Position numbers and translations under genes: made by a program. From the NCBI GenBank assembly GCA_041393775.1, contig JAWKJM010000004.1:390443-454442 (forward strand): DNA of 64,000 nt, given 5' to 3'. This DNA is from JADKAV01 sp041393775 (GTDB lineage: Bacteria > Actinomycetota > Actinomycetes > S36-B12 > UBA10799). The notes under the pieces are model-generated. The model saw nothing but the letters and a program-made list of their open reading frames with translations, was not told where the DNA came from and searched no databases. Of this stretch, positions 26,105 through 34,825 are shown piece after piece. Within the stretch, counting starts at the first letter, position 1; every line of letters starts with the position of its first letter.

Positions 26105-27184
26105 TCACCAGAGGACGTCCTGGTTCTCCACCACCCCGGGCAACCGTGCAATGGTCAGGGACTCACCGGCCAGGTCGATACTCCCGCTGAACTCACCAAC
26201 CGGCTGCAGGAACTTACTGCGCACCACGCCCAGGTTCAGGGACTCGCGGTGGACCCCGATCGGTGTGAACAGGAGGTCCACAGTTCCGTCGGAACTGCGG
26301 ACCTGCCACGGGTTGTTCGGGTTGTCGGCGTCGTAGTCGATGGTGGCGTCGGGATCGATCGCGTGCAGAGTGCCGTCCAGCCATACCGAGTTCTCGCGCG
26401 CGCATCCGGGTAGGCCTGAGAAGTCGGCTGAGAGGTTGAAGCCGATCACGCGGCCGTCCTCGAGTGCTCCGGTGAAGTACGCCCAGCGCCAATGCGTGTG
26501 GCGCGGCAGGTTCCCGCTGGTGTAGTCGAAACCACCGATGGCATCGGAGAAGTCGAAGGCGTGCAGCAGCCCGCCCTGCCGTACCGCGACCCTGCCGGTC
26601 ACCGGCAGCCCCGCGTTCTTGCCCGTCGTGGAAACCAGGCGGGGGTCGGTGTCGAGGTCGGAGATCACGGTCAGAGCCGGTTGGGCGGTGATGTCGAAAT
26701 CGAGATCGATCTCGACCGCCGGCTTGCCGATCGCGGGCAGTCCGATGGGGGAACCTACGCGGGCACGCACGTTCAGCACGCCGTCCTCAGTGCGCATCGT
26801 GACATCCGATCCCGGCATCCGGTAGCGGCTGCGGTGACCGTTCCCGGGGTGGTCGTTGACCGAAACCATCGGCCTCATCCCGCCCGGTCGACTGATGTCG
26901 GCGAGAAGCTTCCCAGTGCGCCGATCGGCCACCGTGATGAACGTCGTGCCGGTGGGGCCGGCGTCGACGATCGCGGCGGTCACAAGGATGTCGTCGTTGG
27001 CCGCGAATGTGTACATCCAGCGCTTGTGGCGGAGGAACTGGCTCAAGTGCCGCTGGCCGGGCAGGCCCTCCGCCACCGGGGGCTGCAGGGAGGGACTGAG
27101 TCCTTGGTAGTCGCCGAAACGAGGTCCGCGAGGGCCGATGACCTGCATCGGAGCGGTGTGGCGAACGGTGGTGGGGGATGCCAT
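26105..27184 (-). CDS. DUF2804 family protein
   Basis: 359 residues, all beta-rich in pattern, no signal peptide. It matches the DUF2804 family by the phrases GGFDYTSGNLPRHTHWRWA and CARENSVWLDG. The family is scattered in bacteria and lacks a proven function; it is related in fold to lipocalin-like or AttH-type hydrolases. The ATG at 27184 has TTAGGT (27192-27197 on the complement) seven bases upstream, a leaderless-type start. It is bracketed by repeats R2 and R3, so it may be an insertion. Confidence 0.75.
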   Translation of the reverse strand: MASPTTVRHTAPMQVIGPRGPRFGDYQGLSPSLQPPVAEGLPGQRHLSQFLRHKRWMYTFAANDDILVTAAIVDAGPTGTTFITVADRRTGKLLADISRPGGMRPMVSVNDHPGNGHRSRYRMPGSDVTMRTEDGVLNVRARVGSPIGLPAIGKPAVEIDLDFDITAQPALTVISDLDTDPRLVSTTGKNAGLPVTGRVAVRQGGLLHAFDFSDAIGGFDYTSGNLPRHTHWRWAYFTGALEDGRVIGFNLSADFSGLPGCARENSVWLDGTLHAIDPDATIDYDADNPNNPWQVRSSDGTVDLLFTPIGVHRESLNLGVVRSKFLQPVGEFSGSIDLAGESLTIARLPGVVENQDVLW

Positions 27185-27317
27185 ACCCCCAACCTAATCC
27201 GAAAACGACGCTCTTGTGGTGGGTCACTGCAGGCGGATGATCCCTCGTGAGAACCACCGGTCGTCAGGGTAGGCAGGACTGGTCCGAATACGGTTGGTGT
27301 ATCCGCTTGCCGAGCAG

Positions 27318-27530
27318 TTGGCCGCGAGGTTAGAGATCGTGCACGAGGTTAGAGAACGCACGTGTGGCTTCTCTAACCTCGTGCACGATCTCTAACGCGA
27401 GCGATTTCGCCCGGCATTTTCCCGCCTGAACGGGCGGCCGGCCACGGCCATGGACGACTAACGCGAGCGATTTCGCCCGGCAATACCCGCCTGAACGCGC
27501 GACCGGCCACGGCGGGGGGTGACTAATCCC
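27318..27530 (+). repeat. Dispersed repeat A/B, copy R3 (plus orientation)
   Basis: Hairpin arms at 27329-27356 and 27369-27396 with loop 27357-27368. The arms contain GATCGTGCAC and GTGCACGATC where R1 has GAACGTGCAC and GTGCACGTTC, so pairing is kept through a double change. Family-B units follow (27397 to about 27530), in tandem. This fills the gap between the DUF2804 start and the tesB end; no gene is seen. Confidence 0.9.
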
Positions 27531-28431
27531 TGGGTGTGTCGCGCATGAGGATCTCCTGGGCCGCCGAGGAGACCAGGGTCCCGTCGGGGCGATAGAACTG
27601 CCCGGTCGCGAAGCCGCGACCGCCGCCGGCGACAGGACTCGAGGTGATGAAGAGAAGCCATTCGTCGGCCCGGAACGGAGCGTGGAACCACATGGCGTGG
27701 TCCAAGGACGCGATATCGAGATTCGCTCGGTTGTCGTACCCGCCGTGGTGTCCCATCACCGTTCCCACCATTGTCAGATCGGAGAAGTACGTCATCGCGC
27801 AGACGTGAAACAGCGACGGGTCGGGCAGTATCTGGTCGGCTCGCACCCACGCCATCCGGTCGAACTTCCCGAGCGAGATCGCTGCGACTTCGTCGCTCCC
27901 CACGAACCTGATGTCGACGAAGTCCTGTTCCGGCAATCCGGTGTGTGCGGAGCCGGCGGCTTGATTCAGGCGGTTGAGGATGTCCGACCGGGGCAGGTCG
28001 TCCGGACGTGGCACCCGGTCGATCCACCCGGTGTCAGGTATTGCGCTGACCGCGTGTGACGGGCCGATCAGGTCCTGGGCATACGACGCGGACATCGTGA
28101 AGATTGTCTTGCCGTACTGGACTGCGCGTACCCGTCGGGTCGAGAAGGAGCGGCCATCGCGGGGCCGGTCGACCATGTAGACGATGTGGTCGGTCGTCGA
28201 CCCAGCTCGCAGGAAGTACGCGTGCAGGGAATGCACCACGCGGCCCGGCTGGTCGACCGTTGTGCCCGCGGCCACAAGCGCCTGCGCTGCCACTTGCCCT
28301 CCGAACGCGCGCAGCGGGGAGCCGGCGTGGCACCACCCGATGAAGATGTCGCGATCGATCTGGTTGAGCGTGAGGCGTTCGAGGAAGCCTTGATCCCTGG
28401 GAGGCAGATCGCCGAGGTCGATGACTGTCAT
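27523..28431 (-). CDS. tesB: Acyl-CoA thioesterase II
   Basis: Double hotdog-fold enzyme that hydrolyses acyl-CoA to free fatty acid and CoA, 302 residues. Typical stretches are FGGQVAAQALVAAG, HSLHAYFLRAG, DRPRDGRSFSTRRV and, near the end, DHAMWFHAPFRADEWLLF. The catalytic Asp/Ser-Thr/Gln triad of TesB fits ASLDHAMWFH, but I cannot assign each residue with certainty. The ATG at 28431 has a -10-like TACGCT seven bases upstream, so the gene may be leaderless. Its 3' end touches repeat R3. Confidence 0.92.
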   Translation of the reverse strand: MTVIDLGDLPPRDQGFLERLTLNQIDRDIFIGWCHAGSPLRAFGGQVAAQALVAAGTTVDQPGRVVHSLHAYFLRAGSTTDHIVYMVDRPRDGRSFSTRRVRAVQYGKTIFTMSASYAQDLIGPSHAVSAIPDTGWIDRVPRPDDLPRSDILNRLNQAAGSAHTGLPEQDFVDIRFVGSDEVAAISLGKFDRMAWVRADQILPDPSLFHVCAMTYFSDLTMVGTVMGHHGGYDNRANLDIASLDHAMWFHAPFRADEWLLFITSSPVAGGGRGFATGQFYRPDGTLVSSAAQEILMRDTPRD

Positions 28432-28489
28432 GTCTGGCAGCGTATTGCCCGAGGGCGGTGTGTTCTCGCCGTCTCGTTGGGGTCTTCAC

Positions 28490-28585
28490 CTCGCCGGTGC
28501 CGCCTTGTGGGGCGCAGGTCCGGCCCCCGTCGCTTTGCGGGGGCCAGCGCCTCGCCAGGGCCGCCTTGCGGGGTCCGGAGCCCCG
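28490..28585. repeat. Short imperfect tandem repeat between tesB and the CDF gene
   Basis: Two units of about 35-55 bp share CCTCGCCRGKGCCGCCTTG and GGGTCCGG-like blocks (about 28490-28525 and 28550-28585). The gap 28432-28681 also holds palindrome D copy 2. No gene is evident. Confidence 0.45.
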
Positions 28586-28586
28586 G

Positions 28587-28641
28587 TTGTTGCGAAACTA
28601 CCCGGACACCCCGGCGTCTTCGCCGTGACTTCGCGACAACC
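28587..28641. repeat. Imperfect palindromic element D, copy 2
   Basis: CGGTTGTTGCGAA and TTCGCGACAACCG form arms with one mismatch around a roughly 30-base centre. It lies downstream of the CDF gene on the minus strand and resembles the sequence after glnD, so it may be a terminator. Confidence 0.45.
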
Positions 28642-28681
28642 GGGGGAAGTGGCGTCGGAGCGGCGGCCCGAAGCGGGAGGG

Positions 28682-29593
28682 CTACTCGTGTGCCCCGTGT
28701 TCGTGCTCCCAGTGATCGGTGGGCTCCACCTGGAACGTGGTGTGTTCGATCTCGAAGCACTTCCTCGCGCAGGCCTGCAACTGATCCAGCATGGAGGCCG
28801 GCCCGCAGGCGTCCAGGGTCGCCCGGTCCACCACCACATGCGCCGTCAAGGCCGGCACTCCCGAGGTGATGGTCCACACGTGAACATCGTGGACATCGAC
28901 AACGCCCGGCACCCCCGTGAGATGCTCGCGGACATCGGCGACGTCCAGATCTTCCGGTGCGGCTTCCATGAGGATTCGCAGGGCATCGCGCAGTAGGCGC
29001 ATGGAGCGGGGGAGGATCAACCCCGCGACGACCAGACTGGCAATGGGATCAGCGCGCTCCCACCCGGTCGTGACCATGACGACCGCCGCCGCGACGACCG
29101 CCGCCGAACCCAGCAGATCCCCCAGGACCTCCAGGTATGCGCCCCGGACGTTGATGGATTCGTCCTTGCCGGCGGTCAGGATCCGCAAAGACACGAAGTT
29201 CGCGGCCATCCCCAGGCCTGCCACCACCAGCATGAGCCCGGCCTCCACCGGTTGCGGGTCGATGAGCCGGCGCACGGCCTCGATACCGACGTAGACACCT
29301 ACGCCTATCAGCAGCAGTGCGTTCACTGCGGCGGCGATCACCTCGAGGCGCTGCCAGCCGAAAGTCCTCCGGTAACTCGGGGGACGTTGTGCCATGGTCG
29401 CCGCGACCAGGGCGAAGCCGACCCCAAACATGTCGGTGAACACATGACCGGCGTCGGCGAGCAGCGCGATCGAACCGGTGAACCATGCGCCGAGCAGTTC
29501 CATGACGAAGACCGTGGCCGCGATCGAAAGCGCGACCGCCAGACGTCCCCGGTGTTTGCCACCGGCCGTGACGACACCGTGATCGTGGCCCAT
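28682..29593 (-). CDS. Cation diffusion facilitator (metal exporter)
   Basis: 303 residues from the ATG at 29593 (MGHDHGVV). Six membrane segments are predicted. Metal-site motifs are LLADAGHVFTDMFG in helix II and YLEVLGDLLGSAA in helix V, both with the expected acidic/His residues; the C-terminal domain has DVHDVHVWTITSG and ends in a His-rich tail. It resembles zinc/cobalt exporters of the CzcD group. An earlier in-frame start would add 25 residues, but CACACT seven bases before this ATG fits a leaderless start, as at ftsY. Confidence 0.92.
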   Translation of the reverse strand: MGHDHGVVTAGGKHRGRLAVALSIAATVFVMELLGAWFTGSIALLADAGHVFTDMFGVGFALVAATMAQRPPSYRRTFGWQRLEVIAAAVNALLLIGVGVYVGIEAVRRLIDPQPVEAGLMLVVAGLGMAANFVSLRILTAGKDESINVRGAYLEVLGDLLGSAAVVAAAVVMVTTGWERADPIASLVVAGLILPRSMRLLRDALRILMEAAPEDLDVADVREHLTGVPGVVDVHDVHVWTITSGVPALTAHVVVDRATLDACGPASMLDQLQACARKCFEIEHTTFQVEPTDHWEHEHGAHE

Positions 29594-29709
29594 GACCTCC
29601 AGTGTGGCCCAGGAGCGACGATGGTGGTCAAACTGCCCTGTGTGACCTCGAGCGCCCAAACCCCACATCAGGCAATAGGCTGCTGAGTAGTTTCCTTAGG
29701 AGGTTCCAG

Positions 29710-30267
29710 GTGATCGACGACATCCTGCTCGAAGCGGAAGAGAAGATGGAGAAGGCCATCTCGGTTGCCCGGGAGGATTTCGCGGCCTTGCGCACCGGCC
29801 GGGTCAACCCGGCGATGTTCTCGAAGATCATGGTCGACTACTACGGCGCTCCGACACCGCTGAACCAGTTGGCCTCGTTCCACGCCGCCGAGGCGCGCAT
29901 GATGCTCATCACCCCCTTCGACCGCAACTCGATGCACTCGGTGGAGAAGGCGATCCGGGACTCCGATCTGGGCGTGAACCCGGCGACTGACGGCAACGTC
30001 ATCCGGGTGGTCTTGCCGCAGTTGACCGAAGAACGGCGTAAGGAGTACATCAAGGTCGCTCGCACGAAGGCCGAGGACGCCCGGGTCAGCATCCGCAGCA
30101 TCCGGCGCAGCGCGAAGGAGGCGCTGGAGAAGATGAAGAAGGACGGTGATGCGGGCGAGGACGATGTCAAGCGCGGCCTGGCGCACCTGGAGGACGTGAC
30201 CCACGAGCAGGTGGCGCATGTCGACGAGATTCTCAAGCACAAAGAGGAAGAGCTGCTCGAGGTCTGA
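29710..30267 (+). CDS. frr: Ribosome recycling factor
   Basis: Splits post-termination ribosomes together with EF-G. 185 residues from the GTG at 29710, matching the family length: MIDDILLEAEEKMEKAI, the conserved LRTGRVNPAMF, and VVLPQLTEERRKEYIKVA. TAGGAGG stands 10-12 bases upstream (about 29698-29704). Its stop overlaps cdsA. Confidence 0.97.
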   Translation: MIDDILLEAEEKMEKAISVAREDFAALRTGRVNPAMFSKIMVDYYGAPTPLNQLASFHAAEARMMLITPFDRNSMHSVEKAIRDSDLGVNPATDGNVIRVVLPQLTEERRKEYIKVARTKAEDARVSIRSIRRSAKEALEKMKKDGDAGEDDVKRGLAHLEDVTHEQVAHVDEILKHKEEELLEV

Positions 30268-31109
30268 TGAGCAGCACCCAACCGGCACCCGTGGAGCCGG
30301 CATCTGGCCGCGCCGGGCGCAACCTTCCCGTCGCGATTCTTGTCGGGGTCGCTCTCGGGGCGATGGTGATCGCGTCGTTGGTCTTCTACAAGTACCTCTT
30401 CGCCGTCGTCGTCACCGGCGCCATGCTCATCGCGGTCTGGGAACTGTACAACGCATTCCTGCACAATGACATCCGGGTCGCCCGAACGCCTTTGTACGTG
30501 ACGGCGCTGGTCAGCCCGACCCTGGCCTATCTGTTCGGCGTCACCGCGCACATGGCGGTGTTCGGGACCTTCGTGGTCATCGCATTGATGTGGCGGATCC
30601 GGCGCGGCACGGACGGGTTCGTGAAGGACGCGACCGCTTCGCTGTTCGTGGCCTTCTACACGCTGTTCATGGTCGGTTTCGTGATGTTGATGCTGCGCGA
30701 GGACGACGGGGTGACACGGATCATCGCGTTCATCGCCATCACGGTGTGCAATGACATCGGGGGGTATTTCGCTGGGGTGGCGTTCGGCAAGCACCCGATC
30801 GCCCCGCAGATCAGTCCGAAGAAGTCCTGGGAAGGGTTTGCCGGATCGGTGGCCCTGCAGGTCGCTGTCGCCATTCCCATCTTCATGGTCGGATTCGATG
30901 CACCGTGGTGGCAAGGAGCCGTCTTCGGTGTCGTCATGACCGTCACGGCCACGGCCGGCGACTTCATCGAGTCGGCCGTCAAGCGCGACCTCGACGTCAA
31001 GGACATGTCCAACCTTCTTCCCGGCCACGGCGGGCTCATGGACCGGCTCGACTCACTGATCCCCAACGCCTTCGTCGCGTGGGCGTTGCTGGGCTGGTTC
31101 ATCGGATGA
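30267..31109 (+). CDS. cdsA: Phosphatidate cytidylyltransferase
   Basis: Makes CDP-diacylglycerol from phosphatidic acid and CTP, the branch point of phospholipid synthesis. 280 residues, about eight membrane segments. The family signature is complete near the C-terminus: SAVKRDLDVKDMSNLLPG followed by HGGLMDRLDS. ATG overlaps the frr stop by one base; the stop overlaps rlmN by four. Confidence 0.95.
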   Translation: MSSTQPAPVEPASGRAGRNLPVAILVGVALGAMVIASLVFYKYLFAVVVTGAMLIAVWELYNAFLHNDIRVARTPLYVTALVSPTLAYLFGVTAHMAVFGTFVVIALMWRIRRGTDGFVKDATASLFVAFYTLFMVGFVMLMLREDDGVTRIIAFIAITVCNDIGGYFAGVAFGKHPIAPQISPKKSWEGFAGSVALQVAVAIPIFMVGFDAPWWQGAVFGVVMTVTATAGDFIESAVKRDLDVKDMSNLLPGHGGLMDRLDSLIPNAFVAWALLGWFIG

Positions 31110-32200
31110 CCTCGCTGCCGCTGGTGATGGAGGCGCCGCGCCGTGGCAAGCCGCCTCGACACCTGTTGGACCTGGACATGGCCGAACGCAAACAGGCGGT
31201 CCTCGAGTTGGGCAGCGCTGCGTTCCGGGCCGCACAACTCAGCCGTCAGGTCCTGGTGCGTCACATCGATTCGGTCGATGAGTGCACCGACCTCGCGGCC
31301 GCCGACAGGCGGCGCCTCGCGCCGCTGTTGCCGAACCTGCTCACCGCCTCGACCGTCCAGACCTGCGACGACGACGCGACCCGAAAGATCTTGTGGAGAC
31401 TGCACGACGGAGCGCTGGTGGAGTCGGTCGAGATGCGATACCCGCGCAGGGTGACGCTGTGCCTTTCCTCGCAGGCCGGCTGCGGGATGGCCTGCCCGTT
31501 CTGTGCGACGGGACAGGGCGGGCTCCAGCGCAACTTGAGCGTGGCGGAGATCCTCGAGCAGGTCCGTGTGGCCGCGCGCGACGCCGAGGCCGGCGTGCTC
31601 GGTCGTCGGGCGCGGCTGTCCAACGTGGTGTTCATGGGCATGGGTGAGCCGCTGGCCAACTACAACACGGTGGTCACGGCCGTGCGGCGAATGATCGCCG
31701 AGCCACCCGAAGGGTTCGGGATGAGCGCCCGCGGGATCACCGTATCCACGGTGGGGCTGGTGCCGCAGATGCGCCGACTCGCGCACGAAGGGCTGCCCGT
31801 CACGCTCGCCTTGTCCTTGCACGCGCCCGACGACACGCTGCGCAACGACTTGGTGCCGATCAACAACCGGTGGCAGGTCTCGGAGGTGCTCGACGCCGCC
31901 TGGGAATACGCTGACACGACCCGGCGGCGAGTCAGTATCGAATACGCACTGATCCGCGACATCAACGACCAGGACTGGCGTGCCGATCTGCTGGGCGACA
32001 TGCTGCGGGGCCGGCTCGTCCACGTCAACGTGATTCCGCTGAACCCGACTCCGGGGACGAAGTGGACGGCCTCGACGCCACAGCAGGAGGAATCGTTCGT
32101 GGCCCATCTGCGTGACAAAGGCGTGGCTGTGACTGTGAGGGACACCCGTGGTCGCGAGATCGACGGTGCATGCGGACAGTTGGCGGCGACGGAGAGATAG
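31106..32200 (+). CDS. rlmN: Dual-specificity 23S rRNA/tRNA methyltransferase RlmN
   Basis: Radical-SAM enzyme that makes 2-methyladenosine at A2503 of 23S rRNA and A37 of some tRNAs. 364 residues from the ATG at 31106; the longer frame beginning at 30905 overlaps cdsA. The radical-SAM cysteines are in CGMACPFCATG, followed by VVFMGMGEPLANY and SLHAPDDTLRNDLVPINN. The conserved methyl-carrier cysteine is near the end, in GACGQL. Confidence 0.95.
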   Translation: MTSLPLVMEAPRRGKPPRHLLDLDMAERKQAVLELGSAAFRAAQLSRQVLVRHIDSVDECTDLAAADRRRLAPLLPNLLTASTVQTCDDDATRKILWRLHDGALVESVEMRYPRRVTLCLSSQAGCGMACPFCATGQGGLQRNLSVAEILEQVRVAARDAEAGVLGRRARLSNVVFMGMGEPLANYNTVVTAVRRMIAEPPEGFGMSARGITVSTVGLVPQMRRLAHEGLPVTLALSLHAPDDTLRNDLVPINNRWQVSEVLDAAWEYADTTRRRVSIEYALIRDINDQDWRADLLGDMLRGRLVHVNVIPLNPTPGTKWTASTPQQEESFVAHLRDKGVAVTVRDTRGREIDGACGQLAATER

Positions 32201-33352
32201 ATGCGTGACATCGTCATCCTTGGCAGCACCGGGTCCATCGGCACGCAGGCCCTGGATGTGGTGGCGCGCAATCGCGACCGGTTCCGGGTCGTGGGTCTGG
32301 CCGCCGGTGGTTCGGATGTGGCGCTGCTGCGTAGCCAGGTCGAACAGTTCGGCGTGGCGCATGTGGCGGTAGCCGAGCCCGCCGCAGCAGATGCCTTGGC
32401 GGGGGCGGGTGCCACCGTTCACGTGGGTCCGGAGGCTGCCGCGGAGGTCGCCGGCCTCGGGGTCCACACCGTGCTCAACGGGATCACCGGAGCCGTAGGT
32501 CTGCGGCCGACGCTGGCAGCACTGGCCGGCGGCAGCATGCTGGCGCTTGCGAACAAGGAGTCCCTGATCATCGGGGGAGAACTGGTCACCTCGGCCGCGC
32601 GACCGGGACAGATCGTCCCCGTGGACAGCGAGCACTCCGCGATCGCGCAATGCCTGCGGTCGGGCTCGGCTGCAGAAGTGAACCGCCTGGTCCTGACGGC
32701 CAGCGGGGGTCCCTTCCGGGGGCGTACGCGTGCCCAGCTGGAGGACGTCACCGTCGAGCAGGCACTTGCACATCCCACCTGGGACATGGGCCCGGTGGTG
32801 ACCATCAACTCGGCCACGCTGATGAACAAGGGCCTCGAACTCATCGAGGCGCACCTGTTGTTCGACCTGCCACTGGACCGGATCCAGGTGGTGGTGCACC
32901 CGCAATCCGTGGTTCATTCCATGGTCGAGTTCGTCGACGGCAGCACGATCGCACAGGCGAGTCCGCCCGACATGCGGCTGCCGATCGCGCTCGGCCTGGG
33001 CTGGCCCGACCGGGTGCCGGCGGCCGCGCCTGCCTGCGATTGGACTGAGGCTGCGGCATGGGAGTTCTTCCCGCTCGACGAAGATGCCTTTCCCGCTGTG
33101 GGTCTGGCCGCCGGGGCTGCTGATGCCGGCGGGGTCGTCCCGGCGGTGCTCAACGCCGCGAATGAGCAGGCTGTCGGGGCCTTCCGGGGCGGCCGGATCG
33201 GGTTTCTTGCCATCGCCGACCTCGTGGCGCAGGTGATTCGCGAGGCCCCCTCTGGCGCGAATGGCACCGGCCGGGTGACACTGGAGGAGGTTCTGAACGC
33301 TGACGCGTGGGCACGCAGCCGTGCCCGCGAGTTGATCGAGGAGGATGCATGA
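32201..33352 (+). CDS. dxr: 1-deoxy-D-xylulose 5-phosphate reductoisomerase
   Basis: Second step of the MEP isoprenoid pathway, converting DXP to MEP with NADPH. 383 residues. N-terminal nucleotide site ILGSTGSIGTQALDVV, LANKESLIIGGEL, the metal-site region VDSEHSAIAQCL, and TASGGPFRG. ATG directly follows the rlmN stop. With ispG downstream, two MEP-pathway genes are close together. Confidence 0.97.
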   Translation: MRDIVILGSTGSIGTQALDVVARNRDRFRVVGLAAGGSDVALLRSQVEQFGVAHVAVAEPAAADALAGAGATVHVGPEAAAEVAGLGVHTVLNGITGAVGLRPTLAALAGGSMLALANKESLIIGGELVTSAARPGQIVPVDSEHSAIAQCLRSGSAAEVNRLVLTASGGPFRGRTRAQLEDVTVEQALAHPTWDMGPVVTINSATLMNKGLELIEAHLLFDLPLDRIQVVVHPQSVVHSMVEFVDGSTIAQASPPDMRLPIALGLGWPDRVPAAAPACDWTEAAAWEFFPLDEDAFPAVGLAAGAADAGGVVPAVLNAANEQAVGAFRGGRIGFLAIADLVAQVIREAPSGANGTGRVTLEEVLNADAWARSRARELIEEDA

Positions 33353-34626
33353 CGCTGGTCGGGATCGTGGCGCTTGTGCTTGCGCTGGTCTTCTCGATCG
33401 CGCTGCACGAACTCGGGCACATGGTTCCGGCCAAGAGGTTCGGCGTCAAGGTCACCCAGTACATGATCGGCTTCGGTCCGACGCTGTGGTCGAAGAAGTC
33501 CGGTGACACCGAGTACGGCGTCAAGGGCGTTCTGCTCGGCGGCTATATCAGGATGATCGGGATGTTCCCCCCGGGACCTGACGGCAAGATCAAGGCGAGC
33601 AGTACAGGGCGGCTGGGCACCCTGGTCGAGCAGGCGCGTGAGGAGTCCGCCGCCGAGATCGTCGAACCGGGCGATGAGAAGCGTGTGTTCTACCTGTTGT
33701 CCGTTCCGAAGAAGATCGTCGTCATGATGGGCGGACCGGTGATGAACCTGGTCATCGCGATCGTGCTGTTCACGATCGTGTTCGCCGGTTTCGGAACCCC
33801 GACGCCGACCACGACCGTTTCGACCGTGACCGCGTGCGTGCCCACCGCGACCGACCCTGAGGGTACTTGCGTCAGCGGTGCGGGCGGACCCACCGGTGCC
33901 GCAGAAGCTGGGCTCCAGCCGGGTGACCAGATCGTCGCCTGGGACTCCGTGCAGGTCGCCGAGTGGCCCGGACTGAGCCAGGCGATCAGGGACTCGCAGC
34001 CCGGCTCCCACGCGGTGACGGTTATGCGGGATGGCCGCGAAGTCACCCTCGAAGTGCCGTTGACCACCATCGACGGCAGCCTGCTGGGCGAGAGTGCGTC
34101 TCCCCGCGGGTTCCTGGGGGTTTCGCCACAGGTCGAACTGCGCCCCCTGCCGATCAGCGCGGTGCCTGGGCAGATGTGGGACATTTCGATCCGGTCCGGA
34201 CAGGCGTTGCTGAGCTTCCCCGCCAAGATGGTGGGTCTGACTGAGGCCGCCTTCACCGATCAGGCACGTGACCCGGATGGCCCGGTCGGGGTCGTGGGCG
34301 TTTCCCGCATCAGCGGTGAGGTGGCCTCGGCTGACGCGCCGCCGAGCTGGCGGATCGCGCAGTTCCTGGCGATCGTCGCCTCGCTGAACCTGTTCCTGTT
34401 CTTGTTCAACCTGCTGCCCATACTGCCGCTGGACGGCGGGCATGTGGCAGGTGCGCTCTACGAAGGCAGCCGCCGGCAGGTCGCCAAGTTCCGCGGCCGC
34501 CCTGATCCGGGTCCGGTCGACGTCGCCCGCATGCTACCCGTGGCCTACACCGTGGCGCTGGTGCTGATCGCGATGAGTGTGATCATCCTCTGGGCCGACA
34601 TCGTCAAACCGATCCGGCTCGGGTAA
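33349..34626 (+). CDS. rip1: Site-2-type membrane metalloprotease (RseP/Rip1 family)
   Basis: Intramembrane zinc protease, M50 family, that cleaves anti-sigma factors within the membrane. 425 residues from the ATG at 33349, overlapping the dxr stop. The zinc site HELGH is at residues 20-24, in the first membrane helix. A single PDZ domain at about 180-250 (AAEAGLQPGDQIVAWDSVQVAEW) and the third zinc ligand motif NLLPILPLDGGH follow. The substrate anti-sigma factor cannot be told. Confidence 0.92.
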   Translation: MTLVGIVALVLALVFSIALHELGHMVPAKRFGVKVTQYMIGFGPTLWSKKSGDTEYGVKGVLLGGYIRMIGMFPPGPDGKIKASSTGRLGTLVEQAREESAAEIVEPGDEKRVFYLLSVPKKIVVMMGGPVMNLVIAIVLFTIVFAGFGTPTPTTTVSTVTACVPTATDPEGTCVSGAGGPTGAAEAGLQPGDQIVAWDSVQVAEWPGLSQAIRDSQPGSHAVTVMRDGREVTLEVPLTTIDGSLLGESASPRGFLGVSPQVELRPLPISAVPGQMWDISIRSGQALLSFPAKMVGLTEAAFTDQARDPDGPVGVVGVSRISGEVASADAPPSWRIAQFLAIVASLNLFLFLFNLLPILPLDGGHVAGALYEGSRRQVAKFRGRPDPGPVDVARMLPVAYTVALVLIAMSVIILWADIVKPIRLG

Positions 34627-34634
34627 CGCCGGGG

Positions 34635-34755
34635 CGATTGTGACGAAGGTGCGGACGTCCACCCTGCTTCGTCACGAAGGTGCGCGGTCGCGAGCGCTTA
34701 GACCGCGCACCTTCGTAACGCGGCGCCGGGATGGGCCGCACCTTCGTCACAATCG
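34635..34755. repeat. Dispersed nested palindrome, family C, copy 2
   Basis: The best-formed copy. Outer arms CGATTGTGACGAAGGTGCGG and its complement near 34737-34755, inner arms CTTCGTCACGAAGGTGCGCG and its complement. It lies between rip1 and ispG, which often form one transcription unit, so it probably separates or processes their transcripts. Confidence 0.85.
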
Positions 34756-34810
34756 GGTCGGTCAGCCCCGGCCGCCCGCCGGCGGAGCGGGCGGGTTTGA
34801 CCCCATGGGC

Positions 34811-34825
34811 GATAATTGACCCATG
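34811..34825 (+). promoter_or_regulatory. Probable leaderless promoter of ispG (-10 GATAAT)
   Basis: GATAAT at 34811-34816 lies six bases before the ATG at 34823, with no ribosome binding site between. This gives ispG its own start downstream of repeat C2. Confidence 0.45.

Noticed and set aside
30656..32917. 753-codon open frame on the minus strand across cdsA, rlmN and dxr
   Set aside because: It covers three certain genes on the other strand; composition typical of a GC shadow.
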